Position numbers and translations under genes: made by a program
Source of the DNA: Streptomyces clavuligerus
GTDB lineage: Bacteria > Actinomycetota > Actinomycetes > Streptomycetales > Streptomycetaceae
Assembly: GCF_005519465.1 (NCBI RefSeq)
Contig: NZ_CP027858.1
Span: 2,480,001 to 2,544,000, forward strand
Length of the DNA: 64,000 bases
Direction: 5' to 3'
Part shown: positions 55,554 to 64,000 of the stretch, piece after piece
Layout: every line of letters starts with the position of its first letter
Numbering within the stretch: position 1 is the first letter of the stretch
Notes under the pieces: generated by a model
Told to the model about the DNA's origin: nothing
Seen by the model: the letters and a program-made list of their open reading frames with translations, nothing else
The model's database searches: none

Positions 55554-56780
55554 ATGAGCGCTGCTACCTCTCCCGCCGAGCGCCGGGTCTCCGCCCGCGT
55601 CGGCGCGATCTCCGAATCCGCCACCCTCGCCGTCGACGCCAAGGCCAAGGCCCTCAAGGCCGCCGGGCGCCCGGTGATCGGCTTCGGCGCGGGCGAGCCC
55701 GACTTCCCGACGCCGGAGTACATCGTCGAGTCCGCCGTCGAGGCGTGCCGTACGCCGAAGTACCACCGCTACACCCCGGCGGGCGGGCTGCCCGAGCTGA
55801 AGAAGGCCATCGCCGAGAAGACCCTGCGGGACTCCGGCTACCCGGTCGACCCGGCGCAGGTGCTGGTGACGAACGGTGGCAAGCAGGCGATCTACGAGGC
55901 GTTCGCGGCGATCCTCGACCCGGGCGACGAGGTGATCGTCCCCGCTCCGTACTGGACCACCTACCCCGAGTCGATCCGGCTCGCGGGCGGTGTCCCGGTC
56001 GAGGTGGTGGCCGACGAGACCACCGGTTACCGGGTCTCCGTCGAGCAGCTGGAGGCGGCCCGCACCGAGCGCACCAAGGTGGTGCTGTTCGTCTCCCCGT
56101 CCAACCCGACCGGCGCCGTCTACAGCCGTGAGGACACCGAGGCGATCGGCCGCTGGGCCGTCGAGCACGGTCTGTGGGTGCTCACGGACGAGATCTACGA
56201 GCACCTGGTCTACGGCGACGCCGTCTTCACCTCGATGCCGGCGGTCGTGCCCGAGCTGCGCGAGAAGTGCATCGTGGTGAACGGTGTGGCGAAGACGTAC
56301 GCCATGACCGGCTGGCGGGTGGGGTGGATCGTGGGCCCCAAGGACGTGGTGAAGGCCGCGACGAACCTCCAGTCCCACGCCACCTCCAATGTGTCCAACG
56401 TGGCGCAGGTGGCGGCGCTCACCGCCGTCTCCGGGAGCCTGGACGCGGTGGCCGAGATGCGGGAGGCGTTCGACCGCCGCCGCCGGACGATCGTCCGGAT
56501 GCTCAACGAGATCGACGGCGTCGTCTGCCCCGAGCCCGAGGGCGCGTTCTACGTCTACCCCTCGGTGAAGGCCCTGCTGGGCAAGGAGATCCGCGGACAG
56601 CGCCCGGCGACCTCCGTGGAGCTGGCCGCGCTGATCCTGGACGAGGTCGAGGTCGCCGTCGTCCCCGGTGAGGCGTTCGGCACCCCCGGCTATCTGCGGC
56701 TGTCCTACGCGCTGGGCGACGAGGACCTGGTGGAGGGCGTCTCGCGGCTCCAGAAGCTGCTCGCCGAGGCCACCGACTGA
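55554..56780 (+). CDS. aspC: Pyridoxal-phosphate aminotransferase, aspartate-type class I
   Basis: 408-aa fold-type I aminotransferase. The PLP Schiff-base residue is Lys247 in [16 protein letters not shown], with Asp212 (TDEIYEH), SNPTGAVYS and the [11 protein letters not shown]-terminal block. The N-terminus [20 protein letters not shown] fits the family; ATG 55554 is chosen over 55545. It probably interconverts aspartate/oxaloacetate and glutamate/2-oxoglutarate, but aromatic or prephenate activity is possible. It is divergent from secE and tRNA-Trp. Confidence 0.9.
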   Translation: MSAATSPAERRVSARVGAISESATLAVDAKAKALKAAGRPVIGFGAGEPDFPTPEYIVESAVEACRTPKYHRYTPAGGLPELKKAIAEKTLRDSGYPVDPAQVLVTNGGKQAIYEAFAAILDPGDEVIVPAPYWTTYPESIRLAGGVPVEVVADETTGYRVSVEQLEAARTERTKVVLFVSPSNPTGAVYSREDTEAIGRWAVEHGLWVLTDEIYEHLVYGDAVFTSMPAVVPELREKCIVVNGVAKTYAMTGWRVGWIVGPKDVVKAATNLQSHATSNVSNVAQVAALTAVSGSLDAVAEMREAFDRRRRTIVRMLNEIDGVVCPEPEGAFYVYPSVKALLGKEIRGQRPATSVELAALILDEVEVAVVPGEAFGTPGYLRLSYALGDEDLVEGVSRLQKLLAEATD

Positions 56781-56972
56781 TCGTTCCACCGCTGAGCCGG
56801 TGAGCCGCCGCACGGCCCCGGAGCCCCCGCGAGGGTGGTTCCGGGGCCGTTCGCGCGAGCCGTTCCGGTTCCGCCGGGGACGCCCCCACGTGAGATCGAA
56901 CACAGATCCGGGCAAGGACCCGATGGGGGAATCCGCTTACCTCCCGGCCCGGCCGTGCGGCAAGATCCTGGG

Positions 56973-58019
56973 ATGGAGCACGTACGTGATGTCACCCGGC
57001 TGCCCAAGGCCCATCTGCATCTCCACTTCACCGGATCGATGCGCCCCGCCACCCTGCTCGAACTGGCCGACAAGTACGGCGTCCATCTCCCCGACGCGCT
57101 GACCGGCGGCGAGCCTCCCAGGCTGCGCGCCACCGATGAGCGCGGCTGGTTCCGCTTCCAGCGGCTCTACGACATCGCCCGGTCCTGTCTGCGCGCCCCC
57201 GAGGACATCCAGCGGCTGGTCAGGGAGGCCGCGGAGGAGGACGTCCGGGACGGCTCCCAGTGGCTGGAGATACAGGTCGACCCGACCTCGTACGCCCCGC
57301 TGCTGGGCGGTCTGACCCCCGCGCTGGAGATCATCCTCGACGCGGTGGAGAGCGCGTCGCGGGAGACGGGGCTCGGGATACGGCTGCTGGTGGCCGCCAA
57401 TCGGATGAAGCATCCGCTGGAGGCGCGGACCCTGGCCCGGCTGGCCGTGCGGTACGCGGACCGCGGCATCGTGGGCTTCGGACTCTCCAACGACGAACGC
57501 CGGGGCATGGCCCGGGACTTCGACCGCGCCTTCACGATCGCGCGCGAGGGCGGGCTGCTCGCGGCCCCGCACGGCGGCGAGCTGACCGGTCCGTCCTCCG
57601 TTCGGGACTGTCTGGACGATCTGCGCGCGTCCCGCGTCGGCCACGGGGTCCGGGCCGCCGAGGACCCCCGGCTGCTGAAGCGGCTCGCCGAACTGCAGGT
57701 CACCTGCGAGGTCTGCCCCGCGTCGAACGTGGCGCTCGGCGTGTACGAGAAGCCCGGGGACGTGCCGCTGCGGACGCTGTACGAGGCGGGGGTGCCGATG
57801 GCGCTGGGCGCGGACGACCCGCTGCTCTTCGGCTCCCGGCTGGCCGCGCAGTACGAGTTCGCCCGGCGGCACCACGCGTTCACCGACAGCGAGCTGGCGG
57901 AGCTGGCCCGGCAGTCGGTACGGGGCTCCGCCGCCCCCGAGGGCGTCCGGGCCCGGATGCTGGCGGGGATCGACGGCTGGCTGGCCGAGGAGGCGGGTCC
58001 GCGGCCGGTCACGGGGTGA
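56973..58019 (+). CDS. add: Adenosine deaminase family protein
   Basis: 348-aa TIM-barrel amidohydrolase. Zn ligands and catalytic residues are in place: HLHLHFTGS (His16 and His18 region), AAPHGGE (His200, Glu203), GHGV (His224) and GADDP (Asp281, Asp282). It presumably converts adenosine to inosine in purine salvage. Family members near this position may use other 6-aminopurines. It begins at ATG 56973 with GGGATGG upstream, downstream of aspC and convergent with murB. Confidence 0.88.
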   Translation: MEHVRDVTRLPKAHLHLHFTGSMRPATLLELADKYGVHLPDALTGGEPPRLRATDERGWFRFQRLYDIARSCLRAPEDIQRLVREAAEEDVRDGSQWLEIQVDPTSYAPLLGGLTPALEIILDAVESASRETGLGIRLLVAANRMKHPLEARTLARLAVRYADRGIVGFGLSNDERRGMARDFDRAFTIAREGGLLAAPHGGELTGPSSVRDCLDDLRASRVGHGVRAAEDPRLLKRLAELQVTCEVCPASNVALGVYEKPGDVPLRTLYEAGVPMALGADDPLLFGSRLAAQYEFARRHHAFTDSELAELARQSVRGSAAPEGVRARMLAGIDGWLAEEAGPRPVTG

Positions 58020-58106
58020 GCCCGCGGGTGACCCCGTTCCCGGGCCGGACGGCCGCCCGGGGCGGGTCGGCGCGGGTGGTGGCGCCCGACGGTCGGCCGG
58101 GGGCCG

Positions 58107-59162
58107 TCAGAGCTCCACGCCGACCGTCACCGGCTCGTTGACCAGCGTGATCCCAAAGGCGTCCCGCACCCCGGCCACGACCTCGCGGGCCAGCGCGAGC
58201 AGATCCTCGGTGGTGGCCTCGCCCCGGTTGGTGAGGGCCAGCGTGTGCTTGGTGGAGATCCGGGCCGGGCCGGTGCCGTACCCCTTGGTGAAGCCCGCCC
58301 GGTCGATCAGCCAGGCGGCGGAGGTCTTGGTGAACCCCTCCCCCGCCGGATACGCGGGCGCCGTCGCCTCCGCGCCGAGCCGCTCGCGGACACGATCGGT
58401 GAACGCCGTGTACTCCTCGGCGGTGAGGACGGGGTTGGTGAAGAACGACCCCGCCGACCAGGTGTCGTGGTCGGCGGGGTCCAGGACCATGCCCTTCCCG
58501 GCGCGCAGCGCGAGCACGGCGGAGCGGACCGCCGCCAGGCCGGCGCGCTCGCCGGGGACCACTCCGAGGACCCGCGCGGCCTCCGCGTACCGCACCGGCG
58601 CGGACAGGCCGTCCGCGTCCTCCAGCCGGAAGCGGACCCGCAGCACGACATAGCGGCCGGGGTGCTCCTTGAAGCGGCTGTGGCGGTAGGAGAAGCCGCA
58701 CTCGGCGTTGGTGAGGGTGACCGTCTCACCGGCGCGGCGGTCGTAGGCGACGACCTCGGTGATGGTGGACGAGACCTCCTGGCCGTACGCCCCCACGTTC
58801 TGGAGGGGCGTCGCACCTGCGGAGCCGGGGATTCCGGCCAGGGCCTCGATGCCCGCGAGACCGGCCTCGACGGCGTACGCGACCACGTCCGTCCAGACCT
58901 CGCCCGCGGCCAGCTCCAGCTCGGTGCCGTCGTGGACGAGGCCCCGGGTGGCGATGCGCAGCGCCGTCCCGTCGAAGCCCTTGTCCCCGATGACCAGGTT
59001 GCTGCCGCCGCCGATCAGCAGCAGCGGGGTCCCCGAGGCGTCGGCCGCGCGGACGGCGGCGACCACCTCGTCATCGGTGGTCGCGGTGATCAGCCGGGTG
59101 GCCGGGCCGCCGAGCCGGAAGGTGGTCAGGGGGGCGAGGGGGGCGTCGTGGAGTTCCTGCAC
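58107..59162 (-). CDS. murB: UDP-N-acetylenolpyruvoylglucosamine reductase MurB
   Basis: Reduces UDP-GlcNAc-enolpyruvate to UDP-MurNAc with FAD and NADPH. LLIGGGSNLVIGD and GIPGSAGATPLQNVGAYGQE bind FAD and substrate; GFSYRHSRFKEHP and SAGSFFTNPV hold the catalytic Ser; the terminal NEPVTVGVEL carries the Glu. About 351 aa from GTG 59162, with nearby GTG 59168 and TTG 59171 as alternatives. The sequence upstream of that is Pro/Gly-rich and not coding-like. Confidence 0.95.
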   Translation of the reverse strand: MQELHDAPLAPLTTFRLGGPATRLITATTDDEVVAAVRAADASGTPLLLIGGGSNLVIGDKGFDGTALRIATRGLVHDGTELELAAGEVWTDVVAYAVEAGLAGIEALAGIPGSAGATPLQNVGAYGQEVSSTITEVVAYDRRAGETVTLTNAECGFSYRHSRFKEHPGRYVVLRVRFRLEDADGLSAPVRYAEAARVLGVVPGERAGLAAVRSAVLALRAGKGMVLDPADHDTWSAGSFFTNPVLTAEEYTAFTDRVRERLGAEATAPAYPAGEGFTKTSAAWLIDRAGFTKGYGTGPARISTKHTLALTNRGEATTEDLLALAREVVAGVRDAFGITLVNEPVTVGVEL

Positions 59163-59303
59163 GGGCACAAGGGTACGGTCCGGCCCCGACAGCCCCGCGG
59201 GCCCCGTGGGACCGTCCGGGCCGTCCGGCCTGTCCGCCCGCCCCACCGGGCACGGCGGCACGGGCAGGGCGGACGGGCGGCCGAGCCCCGGGGCGCCGGG
59301 GGC

Positions 59304-59732
59304 CTAGGCGAGGGCGACGACGGCGCGCGCCATGCCCAGCACCTTCTCGCCGCCGCTGGTCGCGGTCAGGTCGACCCGTACGCGGTTGTCGTCGAGGAGC
59401 GCCGCGACCTTGCCGCTGACCTCGATGAGCGCGCCCTCGCCGTCGTTGGGGACCACGACGGGCTTGGTGAAGCGGACGCCGTACTCGACCACGGCGCCCG
59501 GGTCGCCGGTCCAGTCCGTGATCACCCGGACGGCCTCGGCCATGGTGAACATGCCGTGCGCGATCACGTCCGGGAGCCCGACCGCGACGGCGAACTTCTC
59601 GTTCCAGTGGATGGGGTTGAAGTCGCCCGACGCGCCCGCGTACCGGACCAGGGTGTCCCGTGTCACAGGGAAGGACCGCGCGGGCAGCTCCGTGCCGACC
59701 TCGACGTCCGCGTAGGAGATCCTCGCCGTCAT
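59304..59732 (-). CDS. MaoC-like (R)-hydratase/dehydratase, HadB-like
   Basis: 142-aa single hot-dog domain. It has the hydratase 2 motif YAGASGDFNPIHWNEKFA with catalytic Asp37 and His42. In mycobacteria HadB is the catalytic subunit of the FAS-II dehydratase. Its ATG overlaps the stop of the neighbour (TGATG), so the two chains are probably made together as a heterodimer. MurB follows on the same strand. Confidence 0.88.
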   Translation of the reverse strand: MTARISYADVEVGTELPARSFPVTRDTLVRYAGASGDFNPIHWNEKFAVAVGLPDVIAHGMFTMAEAVRVITDWTGDPGAVVEYGVRFTKPVVVPNDGEGALIEVSGKVAALLDDNRVRVDLTATSGGEKVLGMARAVVALA

Positions 59733-60184
59733 CACGCCTCCTCGGCGGCGCGCGCCACCAGCTTGGTCCATGCGGTGACCACATGGGCACCGGTCTCGTC
59801 GCGGACCTCGCCCCGGATCTCCACGACGTCGTTGCCCGCGAGTGTCTTGATGCTCTCGATGGTGGAGACGACACTCAGCCGGTCCCCGGCGCACACCGGC
59901 CGCGTATAGGCGAACTTCTGCTCCCGGTGGACCACGCGGTCGTAATCGAGACCCAGTCCCGGGTCCTGAATGACCTCTCCGGCGGCCCGGAAAGTGATCG
60001 CGAAGGCGAAAGTGGGCGGGGCGATCACATCGGGGTGGCCGAGCGCCTTCGCGGCTTCGGCGTCGGTGTACGCGGGATGGTCGTCCCCGACCGCCTCGGC
60101 GAACTCCCGGATCTTTTCCCGGCCGACCTCGTACGGCTCGGTGGGCGGATAGCTCCGTCCCACGAAGGACTGGTCGATCGCCAT
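59732..60184 (-). CDS. MaoC-like non-catalytic partner, HadA-like
   Basis: 150-aa hot-dog protein (MAIDQSFVGRSYPPTEPYEV). The position matching the hydratase motif reads VGDDHPAYTD, so the catalytic His is not conserved. This fits the substrate-holding HadA subunit. ATG at 60184 with AGGAGGGAG upstream. It follows rpmG, the same order as rpmG2-hadA-hadB in mycobacteria. Confidence 0.85.
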   Translation of the reverse strand: MAIDQSFVGRSYPPTEPYEVGREKIREFAEAVGDDHPAYTDAEAAKALGHPDVIAPPTFAFAITFRAAGEVIQDPGLGLDYDRVVHREQKFAYTRPVCAGDRLSVVSTIESIKTLAGNDVVEIRGEVRDETGAHVVTAWTKLVARAAEEA

Positions 60185-60222
60185 GAAGGGACTCCCTCCT
60201 GCTGGGCCAATGACAAACGACA

Positions 60223-60253
60223 CGAGGCCGCCCCCGAGTCGGGGACGGCCTCG
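60223..60253 (-). terminator. Hairpin between rpmG and the HadA-like gene
   Basis: Eight-base stem CGAGGCCG/CGGCCTCG with an inner CCCC/GGGG and one mismatch, after the rpmG stop. Confidence 0.7.
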
Positions 60254-60266
60254 CAGACGAGCCTGA

Positions 60267-60431
60267 TCAGCGCGTTTCGCGGTGCGCAGTGTGAGAGTTG
60301 CAGCGCGGGCAGTGCTTCTTCATCTCAAGACGGTCCGGGTTGTTGCGCCGGTTCTTCTTGGTGATGTAGTTCCGCTCCTTGCACTCCACGCAGGCCAGCG
60401 TGATCTTCGGGCGGACGTCGGTGGCAGCCAC
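60267..60431 (-). CDS. rpmG: 50S ribosomal protein L33, zinc-binding form
   Basis: 54-aa protein: it starts at GTG 60431 (AAGGAG 12 bases upstream) and reads [20 protein letters not shown] and, near the end, [16 protein letters not shown]. Cys-x2-Cys twice marks the C+ form. Confidence 0.97.
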
Positions 60432-60527
60432 GTGAGTGCTCCTTGGACGGACTATGGACAGTACAAACTATGAACGCATAAGAGAGTAGCCGATCGGAGG
60501 ACCGACCCCACAATCGGCTACTGTGTG

Positions 60528-60600
60528 TAGCGGTGACCGGACTTGAACCGGTGACACAGCGATTATGAGCCGCTTGCTCTACCGACTGAGCTACACCGCT
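60528..60600 (-). tRNA. metT: tRNA-Met (CAT), elongator
   Basis: 73 bases; acceptor AGCGGTG with CACCGCT, anticodon arm AGCGG-CTCATAA-TCGCT gives CAT. The first base pair A-T is regular, unlike initiator tRNA. The 3' CCA is not encoded. Confidence 0.95.
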
Positions 60601-60646
60601 TTGATATCGGATCCCCTCACCCGAGGGTGAGGATCACCGACACCAG

Positions 60647-60719
60647 AGCCCCAATACGGAATCGAACCGTAGACCTTCTCCTTACCATGGAGACGCTCTA
60701 CCGACTGAGCTATTGGGGC
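60647..60719 (-). tRNA. thrT: tRNA-Thr (GGT)
   Basis: 73 bases; acceptor GCCCCAA with TTGGGGC, anticodon arm TCTCC-ATGGTAA-GGAGA gives GGT. CCA is not encoded. An eight-base hairpin (CCTCACCC/GGGTGAGG, 60615-60632) lies in the 46-base spacer to tRNA-Met, perhaps for processing of a joint precursor. Confidence 0.95.
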
Positions 60720-61238
60720 GAGCGAGGAAGACATTACACGGTCTCTCGCCGATCGCCCAAATCCGTTTCCTGTCGCCCTGTCCGGCATCGGTGACGAGGG
60801 GGTCGGACGGGGCGGAACGGGGCGGTGGGGAGAGGGTCGGCGGGCCGTGCCGTGCCTCGTTCCAAAGCCGTTCCAAACCCGTTCCTGAGCCTGCGCCGGA
60901 ACCGTGCCGGAGCCGCGCCGGAGCCCGTTCCGCGGTGCGTCCAGAGTTCTGTGGGGCGGCGTGGGGCCGGTAGGACCCACGAGGCTGTGGTGACGAGTGG
61001 TGGGGCCCGGCGGGGAGTGGCGGGGAAGTCCCGGCGGGACGGGTGGGAAGTCCGGCGGGACCGGCGGGCGTACGGTCGCGCCCCCGGGAGCGACCGGGGC
61101 ACGCGCCCCGGCTCACCGGTACGACTATTTCGCTCTTCCGCGAAGCGCGACCGGAGCGCCCCTAGGCTCACCCCAGGCTGTGTGATCTTCCTCATCCGCT
61201 CACCCGGCCCGAGCCCCGACCTCCCCCGCAGGAGCGCG
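60720..61238. other. 519-bp gap before the amidohydrolase, with repeats
   Basis: No gene supported. It contains three tandem 11-mers with core CGTTCC (60858-60890), several GGAACGGGGC-like repeats at 60818-60835, and GCGGGAC-rich repeats near 61030-61060. It must also hold the tRNA promoter (minus strand) and the amidohydrolase promoter. Confidence 0.5.
60858..60890. repeat. Three tandem 11-bp repeats (CGTTCCnnnnn)
   Basis: CGTTCCAAAGC, CGTTCCAAACC and CGTTCCTGAGC follow each other without spacing, one helical turn each. This layout is typical of protein-binding direct repeats. No regulator gene is adjacent. Confidence 0.75.
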
Positions 61239-62459
61239 ATGCCCGACAGTCAGCCGCAGCCGTCCGACGGCGCGACCGCCGACACCACCGCGCTGCTGCT
61301 GTGCGGCGCCCGGCTCGCCGACGGCCGCACCGTCGACGTACGGCTCAGCGGAGGGCGCATCGAGGCGGTCGGCACCGCGGGGAGTCTCACGGCGCACTCC
61401 GCGCGGGTGGATCTGAGCGGGTATCTGCTGCTGCCCGCTCCGGCGGAGCCCCACGCCCACGGCGACACGGCCCTCACCGCCGACACCCCCGGCCCCGTCT
61501 CGTACGCCTCCGACGACGTCCAGCGGCGGACCACCGAGGCCGCCCTGCTCCACCTCGGCCACGGGGCGACCGCGCTCCGCTCCCATGTGCGGATCGGCCC
61601 CGTCCAGGGCCTCGGCCCGCTGGAGGCGGTGCTCCAGGCCCGGCGGTCGCTGCGCGGGCTCGCCGATCTGACGGCCGTCGCCGTGCCCCGGCTGCTGACC
61701 GGGGTCGCCGGGGCGGAGGGACTGGCGATGCTGCGGGACGCCGTGAAGATGGGCGCGGCGGTCGTCGGCGGCTGCCCGGACGCGGACCCCGACCCGACCG
61801 GCTATGTCCAGACCGTCCTGGAGGTGGCGGCGGAACACGGCTGCCCCGTCGATCTGCACACCCACGGCGACGACCCGGCCCGGCTGGCCCGGCTGGCGGC
61901 GATGGCGGGCGGGCTGCGGGCCCGGGTGGTGATCGGGCCCTGCGCCGGGCTCTCGGAGCTGCCGCGCGACAAGGCGTCCCGGGCCGCCGACCAGCTCGCG
62001 GCGGCGGGGGTGACCGTGGTCTGCCTCCCCCAGGGCGGCTGTGGCGCGCTGGAGCACCGGGGCACCGCTCCCGTGCGGCTGCTGCGGGCGGCGGGGGTGC
62101 GGGTCGCCGCGGGCGGCGGGGCGCTGCGCGATGTGTCGAACCCGGTGGGCCGGGGCGACCCGCTGGAGGCCGCCTATCTGCTGGCCTCGCAGACGGGGCT
62201 GCGCGCCCAAGAGGCGTACGACGCGGTCGGCCCGGCCGCCCGGGAGGCCATGGGGCTGCCGGAGGTCCGGGTGGAGGCGGGTTTCCCGGCGGAGCTGCTG
62301 GCGGTGCGCGGGGAGCGGATCTCGGGGGTGCTGTCGCTCGCGTACAGCAGGATCGTCATCCACCGCGGCCGGGTCGTGGCCCGGACCAGCGCGGTACGGG
62401 AGTACTGCGACTCGGCCGTGGCGGTGGCGCTGGAGCTGCCGCGGCAGGGGCGCCCCTGA
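61239..62459 (+). CDS. Amidohydrolase superfamily protein, cytosine-deaminase-like
   Basis: 406-aa metal-dependent hydrolase: His72-x-His74 (PHAHGDT), VDLHTHGDD and the GGGALRDVSNPVG segment in the place of the catalytic Asp loop. The layout resembles CodA-type deaminases. Residues 1-17 are low-complexity. ATG 61239 with GGAGCGCG upstream is chosen over a far longer frame starting in the repeat region. Substrate unknown. Confidence 0.82.
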   Translation: MPDSQPQPSDGATADTTALLLCGARLADGRTVDVRLSGGRIEAVGTAGSLTAHSARVDLSGYLLLPAPAEPHAHGDTALTADTPGPVSYASDDVQRRTTEAALLHLGHGATALRSHVRIGPVQGLGPLEAVLQARRSLRGLADLTAVAVPRLLTGVAGAEGLAMLRDAVKMGAAVVGGCPDADPDPTGYVQTVLEVAAEHGCPVDLHTHGDDPARLARLAAMAGGLRARVVIGPCAGLSELPRDKASRAADQLAAAGVTVVCLPQGGCGALEHRGTAPVRLLRAAGVRVAAGGGALRDVSNPVGRGDPLEAAYLLASQTGLRAQEAYDAVGPAAREAMGLPEVRVEAGFPAELLAVRGERISGVLSLAYSRIVIHRGRVVARTSAVREYCDSAVAVALELPRQGRP

Positions 62460-62578
62460 GCCGTGCCCGGCGCGTCCGGGCGGGACGGCCCCGGGCCGTG
62501 CCACAGACCGGGGGACCCTCGGTGCGACGCGCCGCCGCGGTGAGGCGGACGCGGCCCGGCGGACGTACGGTCGACGTC

Positions 62579-63235
62579 ATGCGCATTGTCATCGCTGGAG
62601 GACATGGCCGGATCGCCCTGCGGCTGGAGCGGTTGCTCTCGGCGGGCGGGCACGAGGCCGTGGGGATCGTACGCAACCCCGATCACCGCGCGGACCTGCG
62701 GGCGGCCGGGGCGGAAGCGGTCGTCCTGGATCTGGAGTCGGCGCCCGTGGACGAGGTGGCCGAGGTGCTGAAGGGCGCGGACGCCGCGGTGTTCGCGGCG
62801 GGCGCCGGGCCGGGCAGCGGCACGGCCCGCAAGGAGACCGTGGACCGGGCCGCCGCGCTGCTGCTCGCGGACGCCGCGGAACGCGCGGGGGTGCGGCGCT
62901 TTGTCGTGGTGTCCTCGATGGGCGCGGACGCCGGGCATCCGGGCGACGAGGTCTTCGACGTCTATCTGCGGGCGAAGGGCGCGGCGGACGACGCCGTACG
63001 GTCCCGTTCCGCCCTGGACTGGACGATTCTGCGCCCGGGGATGCTGACGGACGACGCCGGTACCGGCCTGGTCCGGCTGGAGGCGGCGACGGGGCGGGGC
63101 CCGGTCCCGCGCGACGACGTCGCGGCGGTCCTGGCCGAGGTGCTGGAGACCCCGGCCACGGCGGGGCTGACCCTGGAGCTGGTCGGCGGCTCGGTCCCGG
63201 TCACCGTGGCGGTCAAGGACATCGCGGGGAACTGA
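62579..63235 (+). CDS. NAD(P)-binding atypical short-chain dehydrogenase family protein
   Basis: 218-aa Rossmann-fold protein of the NmrA/SDR_a5 type: MRIVIAGGHGRIALRLERLL holds the dinucleotide loop (Gly7-Gly10), and RFVVVSSMGADAGHPG with YLRAKGAADDAVRSR holds the Ser and the Y-x3-K-like residues. WTILRPGMLTDDAGTG is the family C-terminal block. It could be an epimerase, reductase or redox sensor. ATG 62579 lies 119 bases after the amidohydrolase, perhaps in one transcript. Confidence 0.82.
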   Translation: MRIVIAGGHGRIALRLERLLSAGGHEAVGIVRNPDHRADLRAAGAEAVVLDLESAPVDEVAEVLKGADAAVFAAGAGPGSGTARKETVDRAAALLLADAAERAGVRRFVVVSSMGADAGHPGDEVFDVYLRAKGAADDAVRSRSALDWTILRPGMLTDDAGTGLVRLEAATGRGPVPRDDVAAVLAEVLETPATAGLTLELVGGSVPVTVAVKDIAGN

Positions 63236-63306
63236 CCCACCGGACGCCCGGCGCCCGGCCCGACGAGTCCGGGGCCGGGACCGGTCCTCCCGACAGGAGG
63301 AACACC

Positions 63307-63816
63307 ATGTCTGACTTCGCCTCCCTCGAACCCATCGTGGTGGAGCACGGCGAACGCCCGTACGCGTTCATCCGCGGCTCCGTCCGGATGGACGCCTTCG
63401 CGACGATCGCCGACCGCCTCGGCGAGCTGATCGGCTGGGTCGCCGCGCAGGGCACCGAGTTCGCCGGCCCGCCCTTCTTCCGCTTCAACACGGTCGACCT
63501 GACCGGTGAGTCGGAGGTCGAGGCGGGCATCCCGGTGGTCTCGCTCCCCACCCCGGAGGGCGACATCCACATCGGCGCCCTCCCCCCGGGCCGCTACGCC
63601 ACCGCCCGCTTCACCGGCCACCCCGACCGCCTCCGCTCCGTGGCCACCGCCCTGCGCGCCTGGGCCGACCGCGAGAACCTGCCCTTCGACATGACGCGAA
63701 CCGACGACGGCGTGGAGCACTGTGCCTGCCGCATCGAGTCCTACCTCACCGACCCCCGCGTCCAACCCGACCCGCACCAGTGGGAGATGGAACTCGCCTT
63801 CCGCCTCGCGGACTGA
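63307..63816 (+). CDS. GyrI-like small-molecule-binding domain protein
   Basis: 169 aa with AGGAGG seven bases before ATG 63307. The SHS2/GyrI-like fold is suggested by an Ile/Val-rich strand start (EPIVVEHGERPYAFI), GWVAAQGTEFAGPPFFRF and PEGDIHIGALPPGRYATARF. Stand-alone members bind ligands or act as effector sensors, and some hydrolyse electrophiles. No DNA-binding domain is present. Function here is unknown. Confidence 0.75.
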   Translation: MSDFASLEPIVVEHGERPYAFIRGSVRMDAFATIADRLGELIGWVAAQGTEFAGPPFFRFNTVDLTGESEVEAGIPVVSLPTPEGDIHIGALPPGRYATARFTGHPDRLRSVATALRAWADRENLPFDMTRTDDGVEHCACRIESYLTDPRVQPDPHQWEMELAFRLAD

Positions 63817-63885
63817 CCTCCGCCGCCCTCCCGGTCCTGTCCGCCTGGCAGGATCGGGGGACAGGACGAGTCGTCAGGGGGCACC

Positions 63886-64000
63886 ATGGGCACGCTGGAA
63901 GAGCTGACGTCGGACCTCCTCATGGACAGGCTCAGAAAGCTCCGGGTCCACCGGCTCAACGGGCGGCCGAGCAGGCACAAGCCGCTCGCGCTGCTGTGGG
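63886..64000 (+). CDS. N-terminus of a possible sulfur-binding (ScoMcrA-like) type IV restriction endonuclease, cut off
   Basis: Only 38 residues are visible. The stretch RLRKLRVHRLNGRPSRHKPL followed by ALLW resembles the start of the sulfur-binding domain (APHKPLLLLWALGR-type) of HNH enzymes that cut phosphorothioate or methylated DNA, such as ScoMcrA. ATG 63886 with AGGGGG upstream. The catalytic part is outside the window, so this is a tentative call. Confidence 0.4.
   Translation, partial: MGTLEELTSDLLMDRLRKLRVHRLNGRPSRHKPLALLW

Overview
The window is chromosomal core DNA from a high-GC actinobacterium, almost certainly Streptomyces. The evidence is very high third-position GC, many GTG and TTG starts, an acidic N-terminal extension on NusG, Streptomyces-like gene order, and an LAxTG sortase signal. 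No IS element, prophage, CRISPR array or rRNA gene was seen.

Left part (1-12.9 kb): a broken-off YkuD-like gene, a small unknown gene behind an 18-bp palindrome, then a minus-strand cell-wall and metabolite-repair cluster (tsaE, an alpha/beta hydrolase, alr, nnr, acpS, a GlmS-like glutaminase domain without its isomerase half). This cluster is interrupted by a plus-strand pair of secreted proteins behind a strong iron-box promoter. coaA and glmM follow.

Middle part (13-54.8 kb): nearly all the translation and transcription genes, on the minus strand. Read from high to low coordinate they are secE-nusG, rplK-rplA, rplJ-rplL, rpoB-rpoC, rpsL-rpsG-fusA-tuf, rpsJ to rplO (S10 and spc), secY-adk-map, infA-rpmJ-rpsM-rpsK-rpoA-rplQ, truA, and rplM-rpsI. 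An ABC-F protein and a membrane protein of unknown role lie between truA and rplM. The only plus-strand gene inside the str-S10 stretch is a PIG-L deacetylase/propeller lipoprotein. Frequent TGATG stop-start overlaps point to translational coupling. Many operons end in clear hairpins, and the rplJ leader carries a U-rich attenuator-like hairpin.

Right part (54.8-64 kb): tRNA-Trp, an aspartate-type aminotransferase, an adenosine deaminase family gene, murB, a HadA/HadB-like dehydratase pair, rpmG, tRNA-Met and tRNA-Thr, then an amidohydrolase, an NAD(P)-binding protein and a GyrI-like protein. The window ends in the first codons of a gene that resembles sulfur-binding type IV restriction enzymes.

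The least conventional items are the iron-box pair of neocarzinostatin-fold surface proteins, a 47-bp duplication of the rpsK 3' end exactly 100 bp away, a hairpin shared by the rpsJ and rpsL leaders, and the truncated GlmS-like gene. All function calls rest on reading the sequence; no database search was run.
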